Shown one piece after another: positions 37,525 through 48,000 of a DNA stretch of 64,000 nucleotides. How positions within the stretch are numbered: position 1 is the first letter of the stretch; each line of letters opens with the position of its first letter. The notes below the pieces were generated by a model. It was not told the origin of the DNA, did no database searches, and saw only the letters and a list, made by a program, of their open reading frames with translations. The position numbers and the translations under genes were made by a program. Source of the stretch: Bacillus chungangensis (GTDB lineage: Bacteria > Bacillota > Bacilli > Bacillales > Bacillaceae_C); NCBI RefSeq assembly GCF_030812995.1, contig NZ_JAUSTT010000006.1, positions 62,001 through 126,000 on the forward strand. The letters run 5' to 3'.

Positions 37525-38298
37525 TTAAATCGGTTGTTTGAATTGTGCAAAGGAGTGCCGCAGGTTTGTGGAACGCATGAACGTTTCACCAACTAATATC
37601 CCTTTTATACCGACAGCCTTTACTCGCTCTACATCCGCTTCTGTTTGAATGCCGCTTTCACTGATGAGAAGTATATTGCTGTTCTTTATCTTGCTTGCTA
37701 GTTCCTCCGTCACCGCTAAATCAACAGCAAATGTTTTTAAATTTCGGTTATTGATTCCGATAATATTAGCGCCGATATCAAGTGCAGTTTCCAGCTCTTT
37801 CTCATCATGAATTTCTAATAATACTTCCAACTGCTGCTCTCTTGCATGTGCATAAAGTGCTTTTAGCGTTTCTTTTGATAAAGCAGCTGCGATTAACAAA
37901 ATCACGGTTGCGCCATAATCTTTAGCACGATCAATTTGAATCGGATCAATAATAAAATCTTTGCATAAGAGCGGAAGCTGGATGGCGCTTCGAACTGCCG
38001 CCAAATCTGCCATCGAACCTTTGAAAAAATGTTCATCTGTTAACACAGAGATTGCTCCAGCACCATACTGTTCATATTGAAGCGCTTGTTTCATAGGATC
38101 GACGTTCAAATTTAAGTCCCCTTTTGAAGGAGAAGCTCGTTTTATTTCTGCAATAATATTCATCGTATTTGCTTGTTGAAAACTGTCATATAAGGATGGA
38201 TAAATTTGAATATGCGGTTTTCTCTGTCCTTGATAAGCGGTCTTTAAATATGCAACTTCCTTTTCTTTATGACGTAATATTTTTTCTAAAATTGTCAT
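37525..38298 (-). CDS. trpC: Indole-3-glycerol phosphate synthase
   Basis: 257 residues, TIM barrel: EIKRASPSKGDL, LCKDFIIDPIQI, IGINNRNLKTF and ISESGIQT are the family's active-site blocks. The ATG follows the trpD stop by one base. Confidence 0.97.
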   Translation of the reverse strand: MTILEKILRHKEKEVAYLKTAYQGQRKPHIQIYPSLYDSFQQANTMNIIAEIKRASPSKGDLNLNVDPMKQALQYEQYGAGAISVLTDEHFFKGSMADLAAVRSAIQLPLLCKDFIIDPIQIDRAKDYGATVILLIAAALSKETLKALYAHAREQQLEVLLEIHDEKELETALDIGANIIGINNRNLKTFAVDLAVTEELASKIKNSNILLISESGIQTEADVERVKAVGIKGILVGETFMRSTNLRHSFAQFKQPI

Positions 38299-38299
38299 C

Positions 38300-39325
38300 T
38301 TACATCACCTTCTTTCCTGAAACTTGACTATCTCTAATTAAATACTCCAGTTTTTCTCGGGCTGCACCAGAGTCGATGCTTTCCTTTGCTGCCTTAATTC
38401 CTTCTTGAATGGTTTCAACAGAGCCATGGGCAAAAATCGCCAACCCTGCATTTAAAAGGACGGTGTCCCGATAAGCGCCTTTTTCTCCTTTCAACACCTT
38501 TAATAAAATTTCTGCATTTTCAAGCGACGTACCACCTTTAATTGCGTCATTATCATATACTGGCAACCCTACTTCCTCTGGATGAACCGTAAAGGGGATC
38601 ATCTCTCCATTCTCTAAAAGGACAAGATGATTTTCTCCTGCCAAAGAGGCTTCGTCCATAAAGCCAGCCCCATTGACAATAATAGCGCGCCTTCTTCCGA
38701 GACGGTCGAGAACTGCCGCCATCATTAAGAGCATATCTCTTCGATAAATGCCGAGCAGCTGCGAATCCAGTTCAAGCGGATTTGTCAATGGACCAATAAG
38801 ATTAAATACAGTCGGAATTTTTAAATCGTGCCTAATTTTCATGACACGTTTTAATGTTGGATGGACAGCTGGAGCAAATAAAAAGGCAATCCCATTATTC
38901 GCCAACAACTCTTCCATCTTGTCGGGATGAACATTGAGCGAAACGCCTAAATGCTCTAGGACATCCGCACTCCCTGTTTTACTGGAAATGCTGCGATTGC
39001 CATGCTTCGCTATTTTAATCCCAGCCCCTGCAATGACAAATGCCGATGTCGTACTGATGTTAAAGCTTTGGGAACCATCTCCTCCTGTTCCGCAATTATC
39101 CATCACCGAAAATGGGAGATGCTGAGCCATGACTGATTTCTCACGAATGACTTTGACAAGACCGGCAATTTCATCTGCACTTTCCCCTTTTGTTTTTAAG
39201 GCTGTTAGAAAAGCACCTATTTCCGTTTCGGAAATGTGTTCAGAAAACATGCTTCGTGAAGCGCAGATCATTTCTTCAAATAATAGCGGTTTATTCTCCG
39301 TTAATTTTTGTAAATATTCTTTCAT
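38300..39325 (-). CDS. trpD: Anthranilate phosphoribosyltransferase
   Basis: 341 residues. [18 protein letters not shown] contains the PRPP-binding GTGGD, and [18 protein letters not shown] follows. ATG 39325 behind GGAGGG is used; the gene starts 35 bases inside trpG. Confidence 0.97.
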   Translation of the reverse strand: MKEYLQKLTENKPLLFEEMICASRSMFSEHISETEIGAFLTALKTKGESADEIAGLVKVIREKSVMAQHLPFSVMDNCGTGGDGSQSFNISTTSAFVIAGAGIKIAKHGNRSISSKTGSADVLEHLGVSLNVHPDKMEELLANNGIAFLFAPAVHPTLKRVMKIRHDLKIPTVFNLIGPLTNPLELDSQLLGIYRRDMLLMMAAVLDRLGRRRAIIVNGAGFMDEASLAGENHLVLLENGEMIPFTVHPEEVGLPVYDNDAIKGGTSLENAEILLKVLKGEKGAYRDTVLLNAGLAIFAHGSVETIQEGIKAAKESIDSGAAREKLEYLIRDSQVSGKKVM

Positions 39326-39908
39326 TTTTCTGTACCCTCCCCATCTCATTCAAAAAATGTTGGAGTATCCTTTTACCGGATTTTGTTCCAATTGACTCTG
39401 GGTGAAATTGAATACCGTACAATGGATAATCTTGATGCTTAATGGCCATGATTTCTTCATCATCCATAGATTTTGCAGTAATTGTAAAAGCCGGCGGCAA
39501 CGTTCCCTTCTTAATGACAAAAGAATGATAGCGCATCACAGCGAGCGGCTGAGATAAATATTGAAATATCCCCTCGCCATTATGTAGAATCGGCGACTGC
39601 TTGCCATGTTTGATACGTGTTGCTTGCACTAAATCCGCTCCAAATGCAGCTGCGATCACTTGATGTCCTAAACAAACACCAAGAATTGGCAGCGTTTGAT
39701 AGCATCTTTTGACGATTTCAAGGCAAACACCGGCATTAACTGGCAGCCCTGGGCCTGAGGAAAGCACGATTGCTTTTGGAGATAAAGCGAGAATTTCCTC
39801 CACCGTCATACAATCGTTTCGGATCACTTTTACCTCTGCTCCTAACTCTGCAAGATATTGATACAAGTTATACGTAAAGGAATCATCATTATCGATCAGT
39901 ACAATCAA
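39291..39908 (-). CDS. trpG: Anthranilate synthase glutaminase subunit
   Basis: 205 residues, class I glutamine amidotransferase: [11 protein letters not shown] holds the nucleophile Cys and FHPES the catalytic His-Glu. Overlaps trpE as ATGA. In B. subtilis the equivalent subunit gene (pabA/trpG) is in the folate cluster; here it stays in the trp operon. Confidence 0.96.
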   Translation of the reverse strand: MIVLIDNDDSFTYNLYQYLAELGAEVKVIRNDCMTVEEILALSPKAIVLSSGPGLPVNAGVCLEIVKRCYQTLPILGVCLGHQVIAAAFGADLVQATRIKHGKQSPILHNGEGIFQYLSQPLAVMRYHSFVIKKGTLPPAFTITAKSMDDEEIMAIKHQDYPLYGIQFHPESIGTKSGKRILQHFLNEMGRVQKNERIFTKINGE

Positions 39909-41311
39909 GAGCCTTCCACCTCCAATAATGCTTTTGCTTTGTTCATCGTCTCAGCATATTCTGCCTCTGGATCAGAATCGAGTACAATTCCTGCACCCGC
40001 TTGCAAGTATGCTATTTGCTCCTTAATGACAAGTGTGCGAATTGCAAGCACGATATTTGCATCTCCGTTGAGATTGATATATCCAACTCCTCCGCCATAA
40101 ACCCCTCTTTTTTCTGTTTCAAGCTCGTTAATGATTTCCATTGCTCTTATTTTTGGCGCCCCAGATACTGTCCCCGCAGGAAGACAAGCGACTAGCGCAT
40201 CTATGCTTGAATAGCAAGGCGCTAACCTCCCTTTCACTTCCGAGACGATATGCATCACATATTGATAGCGTTCGATAGCCATGTACGTTGGAATGGTGAT
40301 ACTGCCGATTTCACATACTTTGCCTAAATCGTTGCGGCTAAGATCAACAAGCATGTTATGCTCAGCGATTTCTTTCTCGTCCTTTATTAATTCTTTTTCT
40401 AACGCTTGATCGATTGTTCGTGATCTCCCTCGCGGCCTCGTGCCTGCAATTGGATTTGTTGTAATCTGTTTTCCGGTTGTTTTAATTAAGCTTTCAGGAG
40501 AGGCACCTAACACAATATAATCTTGGAAATCGAGATAAAACATATAAGGCGATGGATTCGTTCTTCTTAGCCGTCGATAAAATTGAAATGGATCAACTGT
40601 AAATTTCGCTTTGAAACGTTGTGAAAGAACAATTTGAAAAATATCCCCTTTTCTAATGCTTTCCTTTGCTTTCTCTACCATTTCCATAAAAGTTTGTTTG
40701 TCTATAGAGGGCTGAAAACATCGCTTCCAATCTACTTCTTCCTTCTCTTCTTCAGCAGGAGTAAAAATCTCCTTTTTCATTTCTATCAGTCTTGCTTCAA
40801 GCGCCTGCTTATTTCTATTGCCATCAAGATTGATAGCAACGAACGTGAGTGTTTGTTTTACATGGTCAAAAATAATCGCATCTTGATACACCATGAAATG
40901 AAGATCAGGCATATTGATTTCATCTGCCTTTATATGGCCAATATCTTCATATTGGCGAATCATATCGTAGCTAGCATAGCCAACCGCTCCACCGTAGTAA
41001 GGGAATGGAATCGGGAGTTCCACATTGGGAAGGTGTTCTCTTATAATGTCTAAAATTTTCCCTTTCCTGATGGAATGTTCGTTTAAGCCTAGCGACTTAA
41101 TTGTTATTTCATTGCCAGTACCGATGATTTCTAGATATGGATTGACGCCAATAAAAGAGTATCTGCCTTTTTCCTCATGCTTCAAAGAGCTCTCCATTAA
41201 AAACTTTTTATTGCCAGACAAGCGATTAAACACACTAATGGGAGTGGCGCTGTCTCCATTTGCCTCCAATGTCTTATAATCAACCTTAGACCTAAGATTT
41301 GTTGTATCCAT
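39905..41311 (-). CDS. trpE: Anthranilate synthase component I
   Basis: 468 residues, chorismate-using. An N-terminal segment (VDYKTLEANGDSATPISVFNRL) carries the LLES-like feedback region as FLMESS; the catalytic domain includes NPSPYMFYLDF, GASPESLI, GTRPRGR and LPAGTVSGAPK. ATG 41311 sits eight bases behind AAGGAGA. First gene of trpEGDCFBA, about 100 bases after the T-box terminator. Confidence 0.96.
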   Translation of the reverse strand: MDTTNLRSKVDYKTLEANGDSATPISVFNRLSGNKKFLMESSLKHEEKGRYSFIGVNPYLEIIGTGNEITIKSLGLNEHSIRKGKILDIIREHLPNVELPIPFPYYGGAVGYASYDMIRQYEDIGHIKADEINMPDLHFMVYQDAIIFDHVKQTLTFVAINLDGNRNKQALEARLIEMKKEIFTPAEEEKEEVDWKRCFQPSIDKQTFMEMVEKAKESIRKGDIFQIVLSQRFKAKFTVDPFQFYRRLRRTNPSPYMFYLDFQDYIVLGASPESLIKTTGKQITTNPIAGTRPRGRSRTIDQALEKELIKDEKEIAEHNMLVDLSRNDLGKVCEIGSITIPTYMAIERYQYVMHIVSEVKGRLAPCYSSIDALVACLPAGTVSGAPKIRAMEIINELETEKRGVYGGGVGYINLNGDANIVLAIRTLVIKEQIAYLQAGAGIVLDSDPEAEYAETMNKAKALLEVEGS

Positions 41312-41407
41312 TAACATTTCTCCTTTTATAAAATAAGTGAAACAACCACTCACTCGTTTTTAAGAACAACAAACCCTAGCTGGAGCTTACTGTCCTGTGG
41401 AAAAAAT

Positions 41408-41700
41408 AAAAACGTCCTCTATGAACACGAACTAAACTCATGTTCATAGAGGACGTTTTTAACGTGGTGCCACCTCTTTTTGGAGAAATCTCATGATTTC
41501 CCCCTCTTCTTCAAGTACAGGATCTTATCATTGATCCGATACTCTATCCTTTTAACGGCGGAATCCCGGATTTCCCTACTTTACATTGCATTCAGGAAAC
41601 CTCTCGCAAGCCCATTCCATTTACCATCACATACTAGGTTTCCAGCAATCCCCAGCTCTCTGTTATGATCCGATATATGTACTCTTCTTGCTTAACAATT
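41408..41700 (-). promoter_or_regulatory. T-box leader 2 (proximal, Trp)
   Basis: The minus strand carries stem I start, AGAGAGCTGGGG, then GAA-TGG-GC with specifier TGG at 41612-41614, the T-box core GAGGTGGCACCACG (41463-41477) and a terminator stem of 20 bp (41408-41427 with 41441-41460) with a U-run. The T-box bulge is UGGC, which suits a tRNA with G73, such as tRNA-Trp. Uncharged tRNA-Trp should permit transcription into trpE. Confidence 0.93.
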
Positions 41701-41742
41701 TCAACGATATTTAATTATCCTAAAAAGATGCGAAATAAACGC

Positions 41743-42079
41743 AAAAAAGGGGTTCTCCATCCAAAAAGGACGAGAAACCCCGTGGTACCACCTTCATTAG
41801 CTGTTCGAAAACAGCTCACTTTCAACGCATAAGCTTATTGAGTCTGTTCAAGTTTCTTGAACACGCACTTATCTTCGCTTTTATGCTGTCTTAGATAACG
41901 ATAAGACATTGTCGCCAAAGCCTACTGCTTTCATTAAGGTTCGGTTTGGGGCTCGAAAGTCCATTCATCTGCTCGATCACACTGGTTCACACCAACCACC
42001 AGCTCTCTTTTCGTTTCGTCACAGATTACTTCTCTTCGTCTACGCCATTTTGTTTTGTTATTTGTCGGAACTTTATTTG
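41743..42079 (-). promoter_or_regulatory. T-box leader 1 (distal, Trp)
   Basis: Stem I motif GACGAAGAGAAGTA, AGAGAGCTGGTGGTTGGTG, specifier TGG at 41961-41963 in GAA-TGG-AC, T-box core AAGGTGGTACCACG (41781-41794) and a terminator stem (41749-41781) followed by CCCCTTTTTT. The bulge reads UGGU, not UGGC as in leader 2. Together with leader 2 it makes a tandem gate in front of trpE. Confidence 0.92.
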
Positions 42080-42085
42080 TTACTT

Positions 42086-42114
42086 ATCTTAGAGTGCTTT
42101 TTTTTATTTGTCAA
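42086..42114 (-). promoter_or_regulatory. trp operon promoter
   Basis: TTGACA (42109-42114) and TAAGAT (42086-42091) are separated by exactly 17 bases on the minus strand. The -35 box overlaps the stop region of the MOSC gene (42104), so read-through or interference is possible. Confidence 0.88.
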
Positions 42115-42748
42115 GGGTTATTTTTAATTTTTTCACAAATTTTTCTCGCATAACTTCTGCTAATGATTCTATTTCCACCACTGATTGCAGCAAGTCCTGA
42201 TTGTCGCGATCGTGAAAATACAGCTGGTTGACTGCTAAAACTGTGGCGGTCTTTTCAGGGCGATCCAAAAGGTGAATTTTTGCATCAAGTGAAATGCACC
42301 CTGCTTCTAATACTCTTGCAAAATAACCAGTATAACCTGTTTCTATGACCCGTTTTAACAGACTGTCAATCCCGTTATGTTGTGAAATCGTTGCACAAGG
42401 AATTCTGTTTTGGCTTATTTGGACAGTTGCTTCCCCAATTTTGTAAATATCACCAATACAAACATCCTGCTCCAACATGCCTGCTACTGATACATTTTCA
42501 CCAAAACCCGGCCGCAATAAATCTTTTCCAAATTCCATTTGCCATTGCGAATAATGCTCTACCGGATAAAAACAGACAGCCCGATCAGGTCCGCCATGAT
42601 GTCTATGGTCTGCTACACCATCTTCTTGAAAGCCACCCTTCGTTAAGTAGATTTGATCCTTGCTATTTTTGCTAATTGCAGATGTATACATTTTCCCCTT
42701 ATATACATATTGTTTTGGTTTCCCTATGTAAAGACTCTTTAATTGCAA
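42104..42748 (-). CDS. MOSC-domain protein (YiiM type)
   Basis: 214 residues. MOSC core with GGPDRAVCFYP, FGENVSV and the conserved Cys in NRIPCATIS; the C-terminal 3-alpha extension is like that of YiiM. These proteins are linked to molybdenum-cofactor sulfur chemistry and reduction of N-hydroxylated compounds. Start: TTG 42748 has correct spacing from AGGAGG, whereas the ATG at 42754 is only one base from it. Confidence 0.87.
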   Translation of the reverse strand: MQLKSLYIGKPKQYVYKGKMYTSAISKNSKDQIYLTKGGFQEDGVADHRHHGGPDRAVCFYPVEHYSQWQMEFGKDLLRPGFGENVSVAGMLEQDVCIGDIYKIGEATVQISQNRIPCATISQHNGIDSLLKRVIETGYTGYFARVLEAGCISLDAKIHLLDRPEKTATVLAVNQLYFHDRDNQDLLQSVVEIESLAEVMREKFVKKLKITLDK

Positions 42749-42821
42749 TGTCATCCCTCCTATGTCATTCGTTTAATTTAAAAACAGCAATCTTTCTCTA
42801 TAGCATACAATAATTCCTTTC

Positions 42822-43064
42822 TTGCGCCTACAATTGACTAAGGATGCCGCACCCGCTTCCTTCAAACGATTTATCGAAAACATCATTCAGTGGCAGGAGT
42901 ACGCTGAATTACATTTGCAGAACGCCAAACAATTCAGTATGCAATTGACCGGTCCTGCTGCGTGGAGAGAAAACCAAACGGACGGTGCAACCGCAAGTGA
43001 TCTTCCTTACAACATTGTAAAAAAAGCCTGCGAAAAATACGAAGGTGTTGCACTGTCTACGTAA
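42822..43064 (+). CDS. Uncertain 80-aa ORF, possible gene fragment
   Basis: An open frame without a convincing ribosome binding site, in GC-richer sequence than its surroundings. The translation (FKRFIENIIQWQEYAELH... NIVKKACEKYEG) looks protein-like and ends just before a hairpin, so it may be the tail of a lost gene. No family recognised. Confidence 0.35.
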   Translation: MRLQLTKDAAPASFKRFIENIIQWQEYAELHLQNAKQFSMQLTGPAAWRENQTDGATASDLPYNIVKKACEKYEGVALST

Positions 43065-43068
43065 AGGG

Positions 43069-43100
43069 ATTTACGGGGTAAAATAGTCCCGTAAATTCTA
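43069..43100 (+). terminator. Hairpin, probable terminator
   Basis: ATTTACGGG (43069-43077) pairs with CCCGTAAAT (43088-43096), followed by TCTATTATT. The T-run is interrupted. Confidence 0.55.
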
Positions 43101-43352
43101 TTATTATTCAGAATTATTGAAGGGGAAGGCTGTAGAAAAGTATGTAAATGGAGAAGGCAATTACCAGACTCTTTCTGATAAACTGGATCTTCATTGTCCA
43201 TTCCAGCTAAAATAATGAATAAAACTAATACAACTATCAATAAAGCAACTAAGCCATCGTGCATCGATAGAATAACGAGTCACAATGGCTTTCAGGAACG
43301 TCTACTTGATAGGGATATATTTAGTCTTTTTTGCTAGTTTTTTGTCGAAATG

Positions 43353-44978
43353 TCAAATCGTTTGTTCCCGGTTTCTTCTGAAGAAAGGCCGATTGAACAT
43401 TCGGCTCGCCCCATATACCATATTGGCCGCTGTACAAGCAACGACATGACGACTGGCGGTTAACGGATTGCTCGTTTTGGAACACCGAATTCGCAGCTGT
43501 TCGACAGCCAGACCTTTTTTCGACAAGGCTTCGTCAAATTCCTTCTGTGCGGTTTGTTTAGCCTTAAACAGCATCATCTGCACCCTGCTATATACATTGA
43601 TCGCTCCGTCCCCAGTTGTTTCAATCGGAAGGAAAATCGCTTCGGGAAATTTTTCAGTGATAAGAGACTGAACCCCGTCCGAAACACCAGAAGACGGCAT
43701 GCAGCCAAATGGCTTGACAGAAATGGTCATGTTCACCTTCCGCTTTACCACATTAAGAATCAATTTCCCTACTTCCATATGGCCTTCTCCGCCACGCAAT
43801 TGGTTGTTGTAATGGTCATGGGCAACCTGGGCAATCTCTTCCATGTCCGGCAAATGATACCGATGCAGACCGATAATATTGGCATACGTCTGGAACAGAA
43901 GTCGAATGAAACGGTCAGCCATCCATAACATACGCAGCTTCAGTACAGGGTTCTTCCCTTTCAAACCGTGACGTCCAGAATCCGCCTCCCGTAAATTCAT
44001 CCGTTTGCGGGTATCATAGCGCCCCGACCAGATAAGGAACAGGATCCAAGCTGTAACCGATTGGACTTCGACCTCGGCTCCTTCGCTTTCCAAAAACCGC
44101 TGCAGCTGGTAATTGCCGTCTCCTTCTGTAGTCATCGCCCAAAATTCGCCGATAATGCTCACTTTCGGTTTGACCTTCGTTCTGTCCACCCGAACGGACT
44201 CTAGTTCCTTCCGGCATTTCAATAATGCAGGCAGCAGCCACTTTCGAGTGTTCAGGGCATCGTACAAATATCGCTTGCAGCGTTCTAGTGCGGCATCCGT
44301 CGAACCGGATTCGACTTCATAAGGACGTATCCGATAAGCAAGTGCATTAAGAATGTCGCCGAGCAATACCGCTTTTAGAAAACCGACAAAAAAAGATGTA
44401 TCAAGCTTCAGGGCAGATTCCCCGCCGGTTGCCTGTTTCAAACCGTCTGTTTGCTGAAACAGCAGGACGCGAAAACCGGCAAATCCCGCATCACGCAATG
44501 CTTTTCGGTATTCAGTCACATAAGTTCCAAAACGGCACGGACCGCATGAACCGCTAGTCACGAACAGGTAATTTTCGACGATTTCCTCCTTCGTTTTACC
44601 TTCTTCATCACGAAGGTAATGCAGGTATTTAATCAAATTGCCGATCGTGAAGTAAGTCGGGTTGCATTGCCCGCGGTTGCCAAATTCTTTTCCGTAGCGA
44701 AGCGACTCATTATCCGGGCAGTCGAGATGTTTCACCCGATACCCCAGCCCACTGAGTGCCCCTGCCACCAAGTAATCGTGGGCCATCGTCAGCCCGCCAA
44801 AAAGAATGGTAGTAGTTGCCTTGTCCTTGAGCAGAAATTGACGGGGTACGGGATCAAACCACTGGTTTATTTCTTGACGTAAACCCAGCGCTTTTTCCTG
44901 TTCTTTTTGAAACAACAGCAATTCTTTCTCGATAAAGACGTCATGCTTGTTTCGTTTTTTCTTATTTCTAACAGCCAT
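43353..44978 (-). CDS. 2-hydroxyacyl-CoA dehydratase-like protein
   Basis: 541 residues, akin to the large uncharacterised relatives of the 2-hydroxyglutaryl-CoA dehydratase D component. Cys-containing blocks include NRGQCNPTYFTIGNLI, TSGSCGPCRFGTYVTEYRKALR, KPFGCMPSSGVSDGVQ and C-S-K-T near the end, candidates for a [4Fe-4S] cluster. It follows the activase gene by 63 bases. Base composition is visibly richer in G and C than the trp operon. Which acyl-CoA, or even whether a CoA ester is used, cannot be read from the sequence. Confidence 0.82.
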   Translation of the reverse strand: MAVRNKKKRNKHDVFIEKELLLFQKEQEKALGLRQEINQWFDPVPRQFLLKDKATTTILFGGLTMAHDYLVAGALSGLGYRVKHLDCPDNESLRYGKEFGNRGQCNPTYFTIGNLIKYLHYLRDEEGKTKEEIVENYLFVTSGSCGPCRFGTYVTEYRKALRDAGFAGFRVLLFQQTDGLKQATGGESALKLDTSFFVGFLKAVLLGDILNALAYRIRPYEVESGSTDAALERCKRYLYDALNTRKWLLPALLKCRKELESVRVDRTKVKPKVSIIGEFWAMTTEGDGNYQLQRFLESEGAEVEVQSVTAWILFLIWSGRYDTRKRMNLREADSGRHGLKGKNPVLKLRMLWMADRFIRLLFQTYANIIGLHRYHLPDMEEIAQVAHDHYNNQLRGGEGHMEVGKLILNVVKRKVNMTISVKPFGCMPSSGVSDGVQSLITEKFPEAIFLPIETTGDGAINVYSRVQMMLFKAKQTAQKEFDEALSKKGLAVEQLRIRCSKTSNPLTASRHVVACTAANMVYGASRMFNRPFFRRNREQTI

Positions 44979-45041
44979 ATTTGCTTGTCCCTCCTTATTG
45001 ATTAAAGTTTTCTTCGTTTCCTTTCCGGCAGTGATCCGGTT

Positions 45042-48000
45042 TTATACAGCCCCGGCTTGATCGTCTTGTTGCCTGCTCGACAGTTCGGCGCGTTTTTGTT
45101 CAATAAGCTGCTGCAATTCGGCTTTTTTGCGAGCCAAATCCTCTAACCGCTCTTCATGCAGTCCGAGACTGTGTGCATAAGTTTTAACCCGGATTTTGAT
45201 TGAACCGCTCGGTTTGTTAGCATCGATATCGTGCAGAGCGGAGTAAGGGGTTCCCGACGCCCCGATAATCGAGTCGATTAAACCATAAGTAGGGGCATCA
45301 TGTCCGCATTTAAAGCTTGATAAATCTAACACCGCTACATTCGGATGACGTGCGGCAAATTTAGCCGCCCACACTTTTTGCACACTGTTGGAGCTAAAGT
45401 TTTCCGGCCAGACGTCGCTTACTTCCAGTGCATATTCTACTCTGCCGCTCTGCAAGTCTTCGTGGAAAAAGCGCTTTAGCCAAGCCTCGTCCTTAGGGAT
45501 AGAGCGCATGGATAGAATGGGATAGCCCAGTACCTGAAACTCCTCAAGCACATTGTGATTGAGACCTGGATCAGAATGATACGGACGCCCGATCAGTAAA
45601 ATAGCGAGACGATTTTCCTGTTCAATCTGCTCGAAGATCGCTCGTCCCTTCTCTTGCATTTCGTCATCAAAAAGCTGCATCGCTTTCCAGCCCTGATCTA
45701 CGGCAAAGTCGCTTTCATCCTCCGTGATTTGCAAACGATCTCCGAACGCCTCATACAGCTGTTTCTTCATCAAATGAGGTTCTGTAAAGGAAACCGCCGG
45801 ATCAAGATAGGAAACTCCTCTTGTCGCAAAGAAGTCAACCTCTTTCGTAAAGGCGGCTTTAATCACATTCGGCGCGCCTGCTACAATAGGACAGCTGGCA
45901 GAATCCATCACGTTGTGCAAGTTGGTTGGAATATGCGTGATACACGGGAAAAAGATGTAATCAAGCGGCTTTTTTTCGTGATGCTTGAACAGCAGATTGT
46001 GAACATGCGCTTGAGCCACTTTCGAAGGGTAGCATGGATCAATCGACCCATATTTCCCTCCTTCCTGCCACATTTCCTCGCTCGTAAAGTCACTGAATAC
46101 AAGGTTCCGTTTGTCGATGCCAAGGGATTCAAAATAAGTGCGCCAGAATGGAGCCGTCGACCAAATGTTTAATACCCGGGGAATTCCAATCCGAAGCTCC
46201 GTTCGCTGTTCCATCGCTTCGGCGGAAGAGCGTGTAAATTTGCGGGTGTATGAGGTTTTGCGTATCCCTCCTAACCCAAACCAACCGCGCTTCAACTGGA
46301 CGTCATCGACCAGTGAGTCGGCTTCGGGCAGCGCCTCCGGCTTATAGAAATGCTGGTACATCCGACGCGCCTCGTATTCCACTAGATTAGGGTAATGTTT
46401 TTTTAGTTCCTGTCGCTTTCTTGTCAATTTAACGACGGCTTCCTTATCTTCCACCGTTCCTTTTTCGCAGCTAAAACCAGAAATATAACGGGCTGTCTCC
46501 CCATCAGGCGTTTTGGAATCAATAAAGGTGCGGCTACAGTGGTTGGGACAAAAGTTGCAGCGAGTCGATTCATCATTCCGCGATCTATACTGTAGGTTAA
46601 TAGCAGCATCCAAGCCTAAAAATGTAGAATATCCGCGGCGCTTCACCACTCGCAAAGTTTCCATCGCCGCGCCGATAGCTCCCGCTTCCCCCGGATGGGG
46701 GTGAACGTACACCTCGGCATCTGGAACTCGCTCTTTAATGTAATCGACCTGCGCCTTTACAGCTGCCAAATTGTATTGAGTCCCACCCTGAAGTACAAAT
46801 TTTCTCCCTAATTCGGCCATACGTGGAATTTGTACGACATATTGCCAAACGTTTTTCGGTAGAACTAGTGCTAATCCAGCTAACAGTTCCTCTTTGGAAT
46901 AGCCCTCCTTTTGAAAATTAACCCGATCCCCGTCTAGAAATACAGCACAACCGTAGGAAAATTTCGGGGTAAGCGCTGCATTGAAGGCCGTTTCTGCATA
47001 CTCCTGAATCGCAATGCCGAACTGGTCTGCCATTGCCTGCAACAGCATCCCATTTCCAGCGGAACATTGATTGGACAACCGAAAGTTGCGGATATCCCCA
47101 TTTTTTAGAAAGAGTACCTTAATGTCTTGGCCGCCGATATCGCAGATGACGTCGATATCACCAAATTGATGAACCGCGCTCATCATATGGGCGATGGTTT
47201 CAACAATATTAACATCCGCCTTTAATGTTTTTTCCAGCACATCGGCGGCATATCCTGTTGCACCGAACCCGATGATCTCTAACTCGGCTCCTTGGTCCCG
47301 TACTTTCTCGTCGATCCGCTTCAACATTTCTTTTGTATCTTCAAGCGGATTCCCTTTGGAGAGCTGATACTCCTTAAGTAAAATAGTTCCTTCTTCATCA
47401 ACAACAACCGCCTTGGACGAAGTGGAACCGCCATCAAGTCCAATCACCGCTCTTGTTTTCTCCCCCCGAACAAAGCGAGGCGGTTCAAAAGCGGGAATGC
47501 GATACTGTCGCTTGAAGTTATCCAATTCGGTCCTATCGCTTATTAGCGGCGGACCAGCATTTTCGCCCAGCTTAGCCTTCCGACCGTGAGCGATAAAGTC
47601 CTTCAGCCCTTCTATTCCCGAATAGATTCCAACGTCAGCAGGTTCATGCTTGCCATACATCACGGCGCCGTAAGCAGCATAATACTGTGAGTTGTCAGGT
47701 ACAAAAATTAATTCTTCAATAGGCACATCTTTGGGATAGTCGTACCCGCGTTCTTTCCAGGTTTCGGGGATGCGCTGCCGCCAACATTCTTGTAGAAAAG
47801 GCAAATAGGTATTCGGACCGCCGAGTAGAAGCACCCGGTGGCGGAGTGTGTTTCCACGGGTAAGCACAGACAGGTTCTGCATAACGATAGCATCCGCCAA
47901 AGAGCACATAATTTCACTTGAAGGAATACCGCTTTTCACCAGATTGACAATGTCCGTTTCCGCAAACACACCGCATTTGGCAGCAACATGGTGCAATTTC

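Noticed and set aside
43007-43264. 85-residue minus-strand ORF with a hydrophobic start (MHDGLVALLIVVLVLF)
   Set aside because: No ribosome binding site, and its second half runs through the hairpin at 43069-43096 and across the opposite ORF. The hydrophobic start could be a tiny real peptide, but support is too thin.
44619-44882. Several long plus-strand ORFs opposite the dehydratase and activase genes (43554-46347)
   Set aside because: They are antisense shadows typical of GC-richer genes; the minus-strand frames have clear motifs and start signals.
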